Notes: a model not told the origin generated them from the sequence alone. A DNA stretch of 64,000 bases from Bacillota bacterium (GCA_023407575.1 JAEYLX010000026.1:1-64000), one strand, 5' to 3'; counted from the stretch's first letter, positions 8,839 to 17,618 are shown. Numbers and translations are program-made.

Positions 8839-9156
8839 ATGTCAAGCAATAACAATAATTCAAAGAACAACAACAGTGGTTATCAGACATCAAATGTTAG
8901 AAACAGCAACAGTACAAACAGTAATAGTACAAACAGTAACAGTTCAAGTAACAATTCCAGCAGGAATGCAAACACATCATCATCCAGTAATAACGCAAGT
9001 AATATGAATTCATCTCGCAATACTACTTCAGGAGTTAGATGTGAAAATACTTCCAAGGACTCGACTAAAAATACTAACTCAAAAACTACATCAAATGTAA
9101 ATAAAGCAGGAAAGAATAATTTTAGAGATTTTGACGATCTTGACAACAATTATTAA
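8839..9156 (+). CDS. Asn/Ser-rich low-complexity protein (105 aa)
   Basis: More than half the residues are Asn, Ser or Thr, with SNSTNSNS-type repeats in the first 60 residues, one Cys (residue 67) and an acidic end (FRDFDDLDNNY). There is no signal peptide or membrane segment. The AGGAGG site, the matching terminator and the fit of gene to hairpin show it is real. Function unknown; spore-layer or disordered matrix proteins have this look, but nothing here proves that. Confidence 0.7.
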   Translation: MSSNNNNSKNNNSGYQTSNVRNSNSTNSNSTNSNSSSNNSSRNANTSSSSNNASNMNSSRNTTSGVRCENTSKDSTKNTNSKTTSNVNKAGKNNFRDFDDLDNNY

Positions 9157-9158
9157 TC

Positions 9159-9207
9159 TGCTAATGAAAAATCCCTTTAACTCGTTTAAAGGGATTTTTT
9201 ATTAGCA
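9159..9207 (+). terminator. Terminator of the Asn/Ser-rich gene
   Basis: TGCTAAT...ATTAGCA outer arms enclose AAAAATCCCTTTAA paired with TTAAAGGGATTTTT, ending in a T-run. Confidence 0.85.
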
Positions 9208-9287
9208 AATAATCACTCCTCTGAATAATATATATAGTGTGAGCAATTTGATCTTAAAGCAATTACAGAGGCGGTGAGAATAAAAGT

Positions 9288-9596
9288 ATGGCGTTTGATA
9301 CAATTAAAACAAATGACATATTAAAATATATTGGAATGCCAAACGTTGTTATTATTGACCTTCGTGACAGGGATGAATACGAAGCAGGACATATACCAAC
9401 ATCAATTAATATTCCCTATGAGCAGTTAGAATATAGAAAACGGAATCTTCGCCATGAAGATCTTATAATCTTTTATTGTGGTCGTGGGCATATTAGCTTG
9501 ATGGCAGCAAGGGACTTAATGAAGGATGGCTATAATATTAAGAGTTTATACGGTGGTTATCGTGCTTATCACGGTAAATTGGACCGTGGAAGATGA
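9288..9596 (+). CDS. Single-domain rhodanese-like protein
   Basis: 102 residues, one rhodanese domain. The IIDLRDRDEYEAGHIPTSINIP stretch (22-43) is the substrate-entry signature, and Cys64 in FYCGRGHIS is the active-site persulfide cysteine. Role: cytoplasmic sulfur transfer; partner unknown. GAGGCGGTGAG precedes the ATG. It is followed 94 bp later by the methyltransferase gene with no terminator visible between, so the two may be cotranscribed. Confidence 0.88.
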   Translation: MAFDTIKTNDILKYIGMPNVVIIDLRDRDEYEAGHIPTSINIPYEQLEYRKRNLRHEDLIIFYCGRGHISLMAARDLMKDGYNIKSLYGGYRAYHGKLDRGR

Positions 9597-9690
9597 AATA
9601 ACATTGACTACAAAGCAAAAGAGCTTTACAATAACAGAAGCACGAAATAATATGAAATACATGAATATGCGATAAACGCTTGGAGGTAGA

Positions 9691-10845
9691 ATGAAGCAAT
9701 TGGAATACGTTTCGCCCTGTCATTTTGGTCTGGAGGCGGTATTAAAAAGGGAGATAATGGATCTGGGATGTGAGGTCATCAAAGTAGAAGACGGAAAAGT
9801 AAGCTATACAGGTGATTTAAACACATGTGCAAGAGCCAATATGTTTTTGAGAACAACGGAAAGAGTATTGTTAAAAGTGGCATCCTTTCAAGCAGTAACT
9901 TTTGATGAGCTATTTGAAAAGACGAAAGCTTTGCCTTGGGAAGATTTTCTTCCAAAGGATGGAAAGTTCTGGGTAGCGAAAGCAAATTCAGTGAATAGTA
10001 AATTATTCAGCCCTTCTGATATACAATCCATTATTAAAAAGGCCATTGTAGAAAGAATGAAACTTAAATATAAACAGGAGTGGTTTGAAGAAAGTGGTAA
10101 TTCCTATCCTCTGCGTGTGACAATATTAAAAGATGAAGTAACAATTTGCATTGATACATCAGGTGAATCTTTGCATAAAAGAGGATATCGAAGGCTTACA
10201 AGTAAGGCTCCTGTTACGGAGACTCTTGCAGCGGCATTAATTATGCTAACACCTTGGAAAAATGATAGAATTCTAGTAGACCCTTTTTGTGGTAGTGGAA
10301 CAATTCCAATTGAAGCAGCTTTAATTGGAGCAAATATAGCCCCGGGAATAAACAGATCATTTCTTGCGCAGACCTGGACAGAAATGTTTCCGGAAACTGT
10401 CTGGACACAGGCGAAGGAAGAAGCAGATTCCCTTATAAAAAAAGATGTAGAAATGGTAATACAGGGCTATGATTTAGATGGAGAGATTGTAAAAGCAGCC
10501 AGACAGAATGCTAGATGGGCTGGAGTAGATCAACTAATTCATTTCCAGCAAAAGCCTATGAAAGAGTTAAGCAGTAGTAAAAAATACGGGTTTATTATTA
10601 CAAACCCACCTTATGGTGAACGTCTTGAAGAAAAGGCAGAGCTTCCTGGTTTATATAAAGAAATGGGTAAGGTATTTGCATCCCTTGACTCCTGGTCATA
10701 TTATATTATTACCGGATTTGAGGATGCACAGAAGTATATTGGTAAGCAGGCGGATAAAAACCGTAAAATATATAATGGTATGATAAAAACTTACTTCTAT
10801 CAATATATGGGACCTAGACCTCCAAAGAGAACAGAGAATAAGTAG
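9691..10845 (+). CDS. THUMP-domain rRNA (guanine-N2)-methyltransferase, RlmL/YpsC type
   Basis: 384 residues. An N-terminal ferredoxin-like/THUMP region (about 1-155) precedes a Rossmann methyltransferase (about 160-380) with the SAM site DPFCGSGT (197-204) and the catalytic NPPYGERL (305-312) typical of base N-methylation. This matches the N-terminal half of E. coli RlmL (m2G in 23S rRNA) and the single-domain Firmicute YpsC. GGAGG lies six bases upstream of the ATG. Target base is inferred from the family only. Confidence 0.9.
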   Translation: MKQLEYVSPCHFGLEAVLKREIMDLGCEVIKVEDGKVSYTGDLNTCARANMFLRTTERVLLKVASFQAVTFDELFEKTKALPWEDFLPKDGKFWVAKANSVNSKLFSPSDIQSIIKKAIVERMKLKYKQEWFEESGNSYPLRVTILKDEVTICIDTSGESLHKRGYRRLTSKAPVTETLAAALIMLTPWKNDRILVDPFCGSGTIPIEAALIGANIAPGINRSFLAQTWTEMFPETVWTQAKEEADSLIKKDVEMVIQGYDLDGEIVKAARQNARWAGVDQLIHFQQKPMKELSSSKKYGFIITNPPYGERLEEKAELPGLYKEMGKVFASLDSWSYYIITGFEDAQKYIGKQADKNRKIYNGMIKTYFYQYMGPRPPKRTENK

Positions 10846-10861
10846 TGTTTACTCTAAAAAG

Positions 10862-10912
10862 AAAAGGTGCAACAGCATACAGGATAGCCCTGTGTACTGT
10901 TGCACCTTTTAT
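10862..10912. terminator. Bidirectional terminator
   Basis: AAAAGGTGCAACAG (10862-10875) pairs with CTGTTGCACCTTTT (10897-10910), between the convergent methyltransferase and hydrolase genes. Confidence 0.88.
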
Positions 10913-10928
10913 CTATAGTATTCTTTTA

Positions 10929-11849
10929 TTATATACTTTTTTTCAACCATTGGACTATATCAGAATAGACCTCTTCTTTGTTCAGTTCATTTAATAATTC
11001 GTGCCTACAATCTGGATATAATTTAGTTTCGACTCTGCTAAAATTACTTTTTTTCAATATATTCTGGAGCTTTGTAATTTCTTTTCCATAGTTACTAACA
11101 GCATCTTTGGCACCGCTTATAATCAAGAGAGGTAGATCCTTTCTAGTTAAGCGTATGTATTTTTTCTTTGTGGCATTTAATGTTATCTTGATAAGATCCT
11201 GATACATGGATGTAGAGCAAATAAAACCACTGTACGGATCATGCATGTACGCTCCAACCACAGGGTTACTACGGGATAACCAGTCATAGGCTGTTCGAGT
11301 GGAAAGAGAAGTATACTTTTTTCCGCCAAATAATAGTTGATTAAGATAGGGAGAAATGTGTTTGGGTCCCTTAAATTTTTTAATTATTGTAGCGAGGTAT
11401 AAGCCAGATCTTGTAATAAATCTTGAAGGATTTGTTGTGCCAGATAAAATAACAGCATTATATTTGTCATATGTTTGAATAACATTACGTGCGATAAGAC
11501 TACCCATACTGTGGGCAAATAAAACAAACTTATCACTTCGTTTGTGTTGTTCCACAAATTTAGAGACAGTTATGGCATCTTCCACAATAATCTGTGCACC
11601 ATTCTCTGGTGAAATAACACCTAAATCACTTAATTTCTTATCTGTTCCATGTCCCCGGTGATTATAAATATAAACCTCATAATCTTGTGAAAGCAGATAA
11701 TCAATAAAATGATGATATCTTCTTTGGTGCTCCGCCATACCATGTAAAATTAAAATACTGGCTTTTGGATTATTTGAGCATAAATAATGCGTAAGCACTG
11801 TGAAATATCCGTCCTTTTGTTTTATAGAATCATAAATAACCTCACCCAT
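10929..11849 (-). CDS. Alpha/beta hydrolase, monoacylglycerol lipase/lysophospholipase type
   Basis: 306 residues. The oxyanion-hole motif HGMAEHQRRY (36-45), nucleophile Ser114 in AHSMGS, Asp249 in SGAKDAVSNYG and His283 in DCRHELLNE complete the triad, and NHRGHG is typical of the PldB/MGLL group. It is cytoplasmic, with no signal peptide. Likely substrate: lysophospholipid or monoacylglycerol. The start is the ATG after GGAG at an 11-base spacing. A perfect palindrome, TTCTATATTATATAGAA (11901-11917), lies just upstream and may be an operator. Confidence 0.88.
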   Translation of the reverse strand: MGEVIYDSIKQKDGYFTVLTHYLCSNNPKASILILHGMAEHQRRYHHFIDYLLSQDYEVYIYNHRGHGTDKKLSDLGVISPENGAQIIVEDAITVSKFVEQHKRSDKFVLFAHSMGSLIARNVIQTYDKYNAVILSGTTNPSRFITRSGLYLATIIKKFKGPKHISPYLNQLLFGGKKYTSLSTRTAYDWLSRSNPVVGAYMHDPYSGFICSTSMYQDLIKITLNATKKKYIRLTRKDLPLLIISGAKDAVSNYGKEITKLQNILKKSNFSRVETKLYPDCRHELLNELNKEEVYSDIVQWLKKSI

Positions 11850-12026
11850 TTCCTGATTTGCTCCTTCAAATTCATTAATAACAATAAATTCAACAGTTTC
11901 TTCTATATTATATAGAAATATTTAGAAAAAATCAATTGAGATTTACTAACATAGAAGCGATTTTAAGGGATTTAATATAAAAAAACCTACATTTCTACAA
12001 ATTAATATAATTATTTAGAATAGTGA

Positions 12027-12055
12027 TTGTGAAGAATAAATTATTATTATATAAT
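12027..12055 (+). promoter_or_regulatory. Promoter of the amidase-rdgB-yfcE operon
   Basis: TTGTGA, 17 bases, TATAAT. It is flanked by an 11-bp inverted repeat (ACATTTCTACA 11989-11999 and TGTAGAAATGT 12077-12087). Confidence 0.6.
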
Positions 12056-12144
12056 CTATCTTATATTATTAAAAAATGTAGAAATGTGTAAATAAAAGGT
12101 AGTAATGAAAAGAAAAATAGGGCCGTCAAAGGGAGGGGATATTG

Positions 12145-13416
12145 ATGGATAAAACGCTGCTGAAGAAAGCGGCATTTCAAAGCCTAGCGCTAATGATAGC
12201 CGTCATAACGTTATCCTATGCGCTCAAGTATTATCAAATGGTGACAGTATCTGCAAATAATTCACTGCATGAGGAAGAAATGATGATTAGTGATATAAGC
12301 GGTGATACTGATAATAAAATAGATGTACCAGTTGAGCAAGCCGGTACGAATGTAAACCCAATCGTGGTAACTGATATATCAGTAAAGGATCTAAATAGTT
12401 TAATCACCTTTATAGATCAAGGCGTTTTGCAACAACTTAGCAGTGACTATATCGCAATTCAAAAACCATTGCAAAAGGGAACCTCAATCACATTAGAAGA
12501 TCTGTATGTTAGTCAAAGTATACGACTTAAGTTTAGCGGATTAAGCCAAGAAGATATCAGTGCCAATTCAATTTTCAGAGTGAGAAACAATGAACTTTAC
12601 AAAGGTGAACCTAAATACACGGAAGAAAAGACGATTGAGGAAGAGGATGGAGAGCCGAAGGAAGTTATAAACAGGGATTACGGAAAAGATATTAGCCATG
12701 GCATAACAATAACAACGGAGACCAGTAAAGAGAAAGGGCAATTAACAGAGGTTTTAATTAATCTTGATACGGTCTATGCCTATACAATTTATGAGGATAA
12801 GAATTTTTACTATATTGATTTAAAGAAACCCTCGGAAGTGTATGATAAAATTCTTGTAATTGATGCAGGACATGGAGGGAAGGATGCTGGAGCGTTATCT
12901 AAGGGCAGCAAATACTATGAAAAGGATGTTAACCTGGATATTCTCCTTAACTTACAGAAATTACTTGAAAAAGACGATATTAAGGTATATTATACCCGTA
13001 ATAAGGATGAGACGGTATTTTTAAATCCCAGAGTTAATCTGGCTAATGCGGTTGACTGTGATTATTTTATAAGTATTCATTGCAATGCAAATGCCGTATC
13101 TTCTCCAAATGGCTCAGAAGTTCTTTATTATGATAAGGAGAGTAAGGGTATTAAAAATTACGATCTTGCAGCCATATTCTCAGAGGAAATAGGAAAATTA
13201 TTACCCCTTAGACAAAGAGGTTTAATTAAGAAACATTCAGAAGATATTTATATTATGGATAAAGCACTTGTACCTACAATTTTAATTGAAGTTGGTTATA
13301 TGACGAATAATACAGACATGAATTTCCTTAGTAAAGCTGAAAACCGTGAGGTGGTGGCAGAAGGAATATATAACGCTATTATGAGAGCGTATAGCGAGGT
13401 ACCGCCAACAGAATAG
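12145..13416 (+). CDS. Membrane-anchored N-acetylmuramoyl-L-alanine amidase (Amidase_3)
   Basis: 423 residues from the ATG at 12145; the preceding TTG is in frame but sits too close to GGGAGGGG. A single N-terminal helix (about 12-30) anchors it outside the membrane. Residues about 70-225 are a region I cannot assign. The Amidase_3 domain (about 235-418) shows zinc ligands His243 (DAGHGG), Glu259 and His312 (SIHCNA), and catalytic Glu382 (IEVGYMTN). It cleaves the amide between MurNAc and the peptide stem. First gene of a three-gene operon with rdgB and a phosphoesterase. Confidence 0.92.
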   Translation: MDKTLLKKAAFQSLALMIAVITLSYALKYYQMVTVSANNSLHEEEMMISDISGDTDNKIDVPVEQAGTNVNPIVVTDISVKDLNSLITFIDQGVLQQLSSDYIAIQKPLQKGTSITLEDLYVSQSIRLKFSGLSQEDISANSIFRVRNNELYKGEPKYTEEKTIEEEDGEPKEVINRDYGKDISHGITITTETSKEKGQLTEVLINLDTVYAYTIYEDKNFYYIDLKKPSEVYDKILVIDAGHGGKDAGALSKGSKYYEKDVNLDILLNLQKLLEKDDIKVYYTRNKDETVFLNPRVNLANAVDCDYFISIHCNANAVSSPNGSEVLYYDKESKGIKNYDLAAIFSEEIGKLLPLRQRGLIKKHSEDIYIMDKALVPTILIEVGYMTNNTDMNFLSKAENREVVAEGIYNAIMRAYSEVPPTE

Positions 13417-13449
13417 GCATATGACGTAAAACGGTATTATGGAGGTTAT

Positions 13450-14046
13450 ATGAAGAGAATAATATTTGCAACCTCAAACGAAGGAAAGATGAGGGAAATA
13501 AGAGAATTATTAAAGGATTTAGACATTGAGTTATTATCTCTAAAAGAAGCAGGTTTAAACCCTGATATAGAAGAAAATGGAACAACCTTTGAAGAGAATG
13601 CTATTATTAAAGCTAAATTAATCATGGAAATGACTGGAGAAATAGTGCTAGCGGATGACTCTGGAATTGAGGTCGATTATTTGGACAAAGCGCCAGGTGT
13701 ATACTCAGCACGTTTTCTTGGGGAAGATACCTCCTATGATATTAAGAATAAATATATTATTGATAAACTGGCAGCAGCATCAGGAGAAGAACGCAGCGCT
13801 CGATTTGTCTGTGTAATAGCCTGTGCGATGCCAGATGGCGAAATTTTGACCTGTAGAGCGACGATAGAAGGAATCATTGCAAATGAGATTGTAGGAGATA
13901 AGGGATTTGGGTATGATCCGATTTTTTATGTACCTGAATATAAGTGTACAACAGCTGAGATGTCAATGGAGCTAAAAAATGAAATTAGCCATCGTGGAAA
14001 AGCATTAAAGGAAATGAAAGAAATTCTTAGAAAACATATTGTTTAA
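13450..14046 (+). CDS. rdgB: XTP/dITP diphosphatase (RdgB/HAM1)
   Basis: 198 residues, full family length. FATSNEGKMREI (6-17) and LADDSGIEVDYL (67-78, Asp69 catalytic) are the HAM1 signatures, and the GDKGFGYDPIF and SHRGKAL motifs follow. It removes pyrophosphate from deaminated purine nucleotides such as XTP and dITP before they enter nucleic acid. GGAGG lies five bases before the ATG. It is followed 15 bp later by the phosphoesterase gene, as in many Firmicutes. Confidence 0.96.
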   Translation: MKRIIFATSNEGKMREIRELLKDLDIELLSLKEAGLNPDIEENGTTFEENAIIKAKLIMEMTGEIVLADDSGIEVDYLDKAPGVYSARFLGEDTSYDIKNKYIIDKLAAASGEERSARFVCVIACAMPDGEILTCRATIEGIIANEIVGDKGFGYDPIFYVPEYKCTTAEMSMELKNEISHRGKALKEMKEILRKHIV

Positions 14047-14061
14047 CTTCAGGAGAAAAGA

Positions 14062-14571
14062 ATGAAGGTATTGATCATAAGTGATACCCATGGTAGGAAC
14101 CAAAATGTTCAAAGGGTAATTGAGAAAGTAGCACCAATTGATTTATTAATCCATTTAGGAGACTTTGAGGGAGGAGAAGAGTATATTCGTTCCTTGGTTA
14201 CTTGTGGCATAGAAATGGTAGCAGGCAATAATGACTTCTTTAATCGTCTACCCAAGGATAAGATTATTAAAATAGGCAAATATACGGTGATGATTACACA
14301 TGGTCATCGATATGGCGTGAATAGCTCAACATACGATCTACGTGAGGAAGCGATAAGGAATAATGCGGATATTGTAATGTTTGGACATACCCATGTTCCA
14401 ATGATTAATCTTCAGGATGAAGTTTGGGTGATTAATCCTGGAAGCCTGGCTCTGCCAAGACAGAATGGAAGAATTCCTACGTTTGTTATTATGGAGATAG
14501 ATTCTATGGGTGAAGCACATTTTACCTTAAACTTTTATAAGGAAGAAGAGTATCCATATATCCCTGATTAA
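14062..14571 (+). CDS. YfcE/MJ0936-type metallophosphoesterase
   Basis: 169 residues with the complete calcineurin-like metal set: ISDTHG (Asp8, His10), HLGDFEG (Asp34), AGNND (Asn56 region), ITHGH (His80) and FGHTHVP. Members hydrolyse phosphodiesters in vitro; the physiological substrate is uncertain. CAGGAG precedes the ATG. Last gene of the amidase-rdgB operon; no strong terminator is seen before the tRNA promoter. Confidence 0.92.
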   Translation: MKVLIISDTHGRNQNVQRVIEKVAPIDLLIHLGDFEGGEEYIRSLVTCGIEMVAGNNDFFNRLPKDKIIKIGKYTVMITHGHRYGVNSSTYDLREEAIRNNADIVMFGHTHVPMINLQDEVWVINPGSLALPRQNGRIPTFVIMEIDSMGEAHFTLNFYKEEEYPYIPD

Positions 14572-14645
14572 ATAGAGTGACAATTCGAGGAAACAGGTTG
14601 AATAGTTCGAATTATTGAAAATGAATAAAAAGATATAAAAAGTGG

Positions 14646-14674
14646 TTGACATATCATTATGTCTATTATATAAT
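14646..14674 (+). promoter_or_regulatory. Perfect sigma-A promoter of the tRNA operon
   Basis: TTGACA (14646-14651), exactly 17 bases, TATAAT (14669-14674). It lies about 118 bases before the first tRNA and is the strongest promoter match in the window. Confidence 0.9.
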
Positions 14675-14792
14675 AATTCTTGCGTCACGGCTGACACGAG
14701 TGAAAACCTTGAAAATGCTTAATACAAAGCAGAATTTTCTTGAGACAACTCTAGGACATAAAATTGTTTGGCTTGAAGGGCAAGAGATATTT

Positions 14793-14867
14793 CGGGGTGT
14801 AGCGCAGCTTGGCTAGCGCGCTTGATTTGGGATCAAGAGGTCGCAGGTTCGAATCCTGTCACCCCGA
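14793..14867 (+). tRNA. tRNA-Pro (anticodon TGG)
   Basis: CGGGGTG (14793-14799) pairs with CACCCCG (14860-14866); the anticodon loop TTTGGGA gives TGG. First gene of a seven-tRNA operon. Confidence 0.96.
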
Positions 14868-14959
14868 CTGAAAGAGTGAAATATCTTTCAAAAATTATTA
14901 ACCCTCGGGTTGTATAATATAGTAATTAGATAGGCAATATAATTAAATAGTAATTATAT

Positions 14960-15030
14960 GCGGGTGTAGTTCAATGGTAGAACACTAGCCTTCCAAGCTA
15001 GATACGTGGGTTCGATTCCCATCACCCGCT
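14960..15030 (+). tRNA. tRNA-Gly (anticodon TCC)
   Basis: GCGGGTG (14960-14966) pairs with CACCCGC (15023-15029), discriminator T; loop CTTCCAA gives TCC. Confidence 0.96.
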
Positions 15031-15071
15031 TGATATTTGATATCAAGTATGTAATCAATATCACACCATAT

Positions 15072-15145
15072 GTGCTAGTAGCTCAGTTGGATAGAGCAAT
15101 GGCCTTCTAAGCCATGTGTCGGGGGTTCGAATCCCTTCTGGCACA
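15072..15145 (+). tRNA. tRNA-Arg (anticodon TCT)
   Basis: GTGCTAG (15072-15078) pairs with CTGGCAC (15138-15144) with one G-T pair; loop CTTCTAA gives TCT, reading AGR codons. Confidence 0.96.
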
Positions 15146-15179
15146 TTTTTCATCTTGTAAAGCTTGAAAAATGGTTATG

Positions 15180-15253
15180 GTGGGTATAGCGCAGTTGGTT
15201 AGCGCGCCAGATTGTGGCTCTGGAGGCCAAGGGTTCGAATCCCTTTATCCACC
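15180..15253 (+). tRNA. tRNA-His (anticodon GTG)
   Basis: GTGGGTA (15180-15186) pairs with TATCCAC (15246-15252), discriminator C; loop TTGTGGC gives GTG. Base G15179 can supply the extra 5' G-1 that tRNA-His needs. Confidence 0.96.
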
Positions 15254-15322
15254 CTATATTGTATTAAAAAGAAAAGTCTGAAAAGACTTTTCGTTTTCTA
15301 ATACAAGGTATCAATCTAATTT

Positions 15323-15395
15323 TGGGCTATCGCCAAGCGGTAAGGCACAGGACTTTGACTCCTGCATTCCGATGGTTCAAATCCATCTAGCCCAG
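15323..15395 (+). tRNA. tRNA-Gln (anticodon TTG)
   Basis: TGGGCTA (15323-15329) pairs with TAGCCCA (15388-15394), discriminator G; loop CTTTGAC gives TTG. Confidence 0.96.
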
Positions 15396-15562
15396 TTTAT
15401 ACAGTTTTTTTGTATAAAGTTTAATTTACAAAGCGTTAATATATCACATTGTTACAGAGAACACGGAATACGATATTAAATGATTTAGATATACCAAGTG
15501 ATGATGATTTCGTAAAAGATAGAGTGCTAATTCTGTAGAGATGCTGATAGAACATTAAGAAT

Positions 15563-15635
15563 GGGATATTAGCTCAGTTGGTAGAGCACATGACTTTTAA
15601 TCATGGTGTCCCGGGTTCGAGCCCCGGATGTCTCA
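15563..15635 (+). tRNA. tRNA-Lys (anticodon TTT)
   Basis: GGGATAT (15563-15569) pairs with ATGTCTC (15628-15634) using two G-T pairs; loop CTTTTAA gives TTT. Confidence 0.95.
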
Positions 15636-15692
15636 GTTGTTTTATAAACAAGTTAAAACGATATGTCGTTCCACTTGTTATAAATTAAATAT

Positions 15693-15772
15693 GCGGATGT
15701 GGCGGAACTGGCAGACGCGCTAGACTTAGGATCTAGTGGGAGACCGTGCAGGTTCAATTCCTGTCATCCGCA
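15693..15772 (+). tRNA. tRNA-Leu (anticodon TAG), prophage integration target
   Basis: GCGGATG (15693-15699) pairs with CATCCGC (15765-15771); loop CTTAGGA gives TAG; long variable arm. The prophage attaches within its 3' part and restores an intact gene at the left end. The operon's own terminator was displaced to 56831 by the insertion. Confidence 0.95.
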
Positions 15773-15775
15773 ATA
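15719..15775 (+). repeat. attL, 57-bp core repeat
   Basis: From GCTAGACTTAGG through CCGCAATA, covering the anticodon arm to just past the 3' end of tRNA-Leu. It is identical base for base to 56764-56820, and the flanking bases differ on both sides. Confidence 0.95.
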
Positions 15776-15861
15776 CAAGGGTTACAGCGTTTTTCAAGAA
15801 TTGAAATAATTGCAATGTAGCCAAAAATGTAGCCGAGTCTATTGCAGACAAGGCTATTTTT

Positions 15862-17187
15862 TTATACAACTTTAAATAATAGTCTACGTTCTTCTTTGGT
15901 AAGAGGCTTTGGTTCTGGTTCTTTATCAGTTTCTGTTGGTAACAACTCTTCTTTACATATGAGTAGTGGTTCAATATCTTGCTGCTTATTTGATATTAAT
16001 ACATCCTCTTTTACGGGTTCTTCTATGATAAAGCTATTAATCTTATCTGCTGCTTCTACATCCATTTCTTTAAGTACGTGTTGATATACTTCCCTCAATG
16101 TCGAAACATTTGAATGACCTAAACGTTCAGCTGCAACTTTATCAGAAATGTTATTACGAAGCATAACAACTGCGTTATAATGTCTTAAATCATGTAAGCG
16201 TATGTGATCTAAGTTATGCGTTTCAAGCAAGTCAGAGAACATTCCTGATAATGATTGCGGTAGCCACCTAGTTACAACCTTTTCAGATAATTCAGGTCTG
16301 TTCTTTGATATGAAATAAGTCTGCAATGTTTCAATAACATAATCTGGCGCTATTATAACCCTTTGGCTAGTGTCATTCTTAGGGTTCTTTACAAGATTTT
16401 TTGTAAATCTAACACGAGTTTTTTTTATTTTAATAGTCTTGGTGCCGAAGTCGATATCACTCCAAGACAACCCGCATATCTCACCTCTTCTTAGTCCACA
16501 TCCAGCACCTAAGATTATAGGGATCTCTTCATCCTTACCACTTATAGTTTTTAATAATTTTAAAAACTTATCTTTGTCATAAACATTTGGCTTATATTTT
16601 TTTTGTGATGGCAATTCAACCCCATCCGCAGGATTTTTTTTAATTTTATCATTTGCAACGGCATAATTGAAAGCTGCCTTTAAGAACTTATGAAGCTTTA
16701 TTACCGTATTAATGCTTAATGGAGGCACTATTTTTTTAACTATTTCCTTACCTTGTTTGACAGAATGTTCTCTTTCCGTAAAAAGCTTGTTATTATAGAA
16801 TTCATCTAATGTAATAGTCTTAATGTCTTTTAGTTTTGATTTTCCAAAATAGGGTTCAAAATGGACATCAATATACATTTGGAATAGCTCCGCGGTGGTC
16901 TGTTCCCATTTTGCTTTTTCAGGACGTATGGCCTTAGTATTCCAAATATCGTATCCAGCACGTATTTGATGATATTTTTTTAAAAAATCTATTAAAGTGT
17001 CTTTGGAAGGCTCAATATATTGCTTGGTTTGTATTTCGAAAGCAATTTCGTTAAGTTTTGCCCATGCTTCGGCTTCTGTATTTCCATATACCGGTTTTCG
17101 CTTACGTTTTTCTCCTTGAGAACGCTCAAGTTCAACTATACCGACATATTTCCCATCTGATTTTCTTTGATATACATAAGGCTTCAT
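15862..17187 (-). CDS. int: Phage tyrosine integrase
   Basis: 441 residues. An N-terminal arm-binding (AP2-like) part and SAM-like core-binding domain (about 60-180) precede the catalytic domain. The full set is visible: Arg233 (GLRRGE), His332-x-x-Arg335 (LHDLRH), His358 (LGHSN) and Tyr368 (EVYQH). A Lys/Glu-rich tail follows (about 385-441). It ends 87 bp from attL, as expected for an integrase next to its site. Its ATG is one base past the repressor stop codon, so the two genes form a coupled operon transcribed toward attL. Confidence 0.97.
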   Translation of the reverse strand: MKPYVYQRKSDGKYVGIVELERSQGEKRKRKPVYGNTEAEAWAKLNEIAFEIQTKQYIEPSKDTLIDFLKKYHQIRAGYDIWNTKAIRPEKAKWEQTTAELFQMYIDVHFEPYFGKSKLKDIKTITLDEFYNNKLFTEREHSVKQGKEIVKKIVPPLSINTVIKLHKFLKAAFNYAVANDKIKKNPADGVELPSQKKYKPNVYDKDKFLKLLKTISGKDEEIPIILGAGCGLRRGEICGLSWSDIDFGTKTIKIKKTRVRFTKNLVKNPKNDTSQRVIIAPDYVIETLQTYFISKNRPELSEKVVTRWLPQSLSGMFSDLLETHNLDHIRLHDLRHYNAVVMLRNNISDKVAAERLGHSNVSTLREVYQHVLKEMDVEAADKINSFIIEEPVKEDVLISNKQQDIEPLLICKEELLPTETDKEPEPKPLTKEERRLLFKVV

Positions 17188-17188
17188 A

Positions 17189-17509
17189 TTATTTTCCTTT
17201 CAGTACGTCTATTAATTTTTCTAACTTTTCCGGGGTTATTTCTTCTTTAATGCACTTATTAATAGCTTCGGAATAGGCTTTTTTATTCGAATACTGGATT
17301 TCATTAATATCGCCATTGCCACCTAACCAATCAAGTGTTACACCAAAGTATTCAGTTAACTTTCTTAATGCTGTAAGTCCTGGTTCAGACTTGCCGTTTT
17401 CATATCTCCACAATAATGATTTCGTGCTACCTACTTTAACGGCTAATTCATCTAAAGATAGCCCTTGTTTATCTCTTAATGCTTTTAATCTTTCACCAAA
17501 CTCATTCAT
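17189..17509 (-). CDS. CI-like XRE-family repressor
   Basis: 106 residues from the ATG at 17509, which has AAAGGA nine bases upstream; the longer frame to 17596 adds no conserved sequence. Residues 5-60 are an HTH_3 domain with the recognition region near SLDELAVKVGSTKSLLWRYENG. A short C-terminal helix region may dimerise; there is no peptidase domain, so inactivation would rely on antirepressors rather than RecA-driven cleavage. Divergent from the early operon. Confidence 0.9.
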   Translation of the reverse strand: MNEFGERLKALRDKQGLSLDELAVKVGSTKSLLWRYENGKSEPGLTALRKLTEYFGVTLDWLGGNGDINEIQYSNKKAYSEAINKCIKEEITPEKLEKLIDVLKGK

Positions 17510-17551
17510 TTTTATATATCCTTTCGTATTAAATGTTTCATATTTGATACG

Positions 17552-17580
17552 ATTATAACAAAAATGTTTAAAAAATGCAA
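17552..17580 (-). promoter_or_regulatory. Leftward promoter for repressor-integrase
   Basis: On the minus strand TTGCAT (17580-17575), 17 bases, TATAAT (17557-17552). The start codon of the repressor is about 45 bases downstream. Confidence 0.7.
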
Positions 17581-17589
17581 CAAAAATTG

Positions 17590-17618
17590 TTGACAATAAA
17601 AATAATAAGGCTTATACT
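17590..17618 (+). promoter_or_regulatory. Rightward early promoter
   Basis: TTGACA (17590-17595), 17 bases, TATACT (17613-17618). The operator palindrome at 17628-17643 covers the expected start of transcription. Confidence 0.8.

Noticed and set aside
15449..15538. Short frame between tRNA-Gln and tRNA-Lys with protein-like composition
   Set aside because: Only 29 codons from a TTG with no ribosome site, inside a tRNA operon; at most a gene remnant.
17509..17596. Extended N-terminus of the repressor
   Set aside because: It would cover the leftward promoter, and the ATG at 17509 has AAAGGA.
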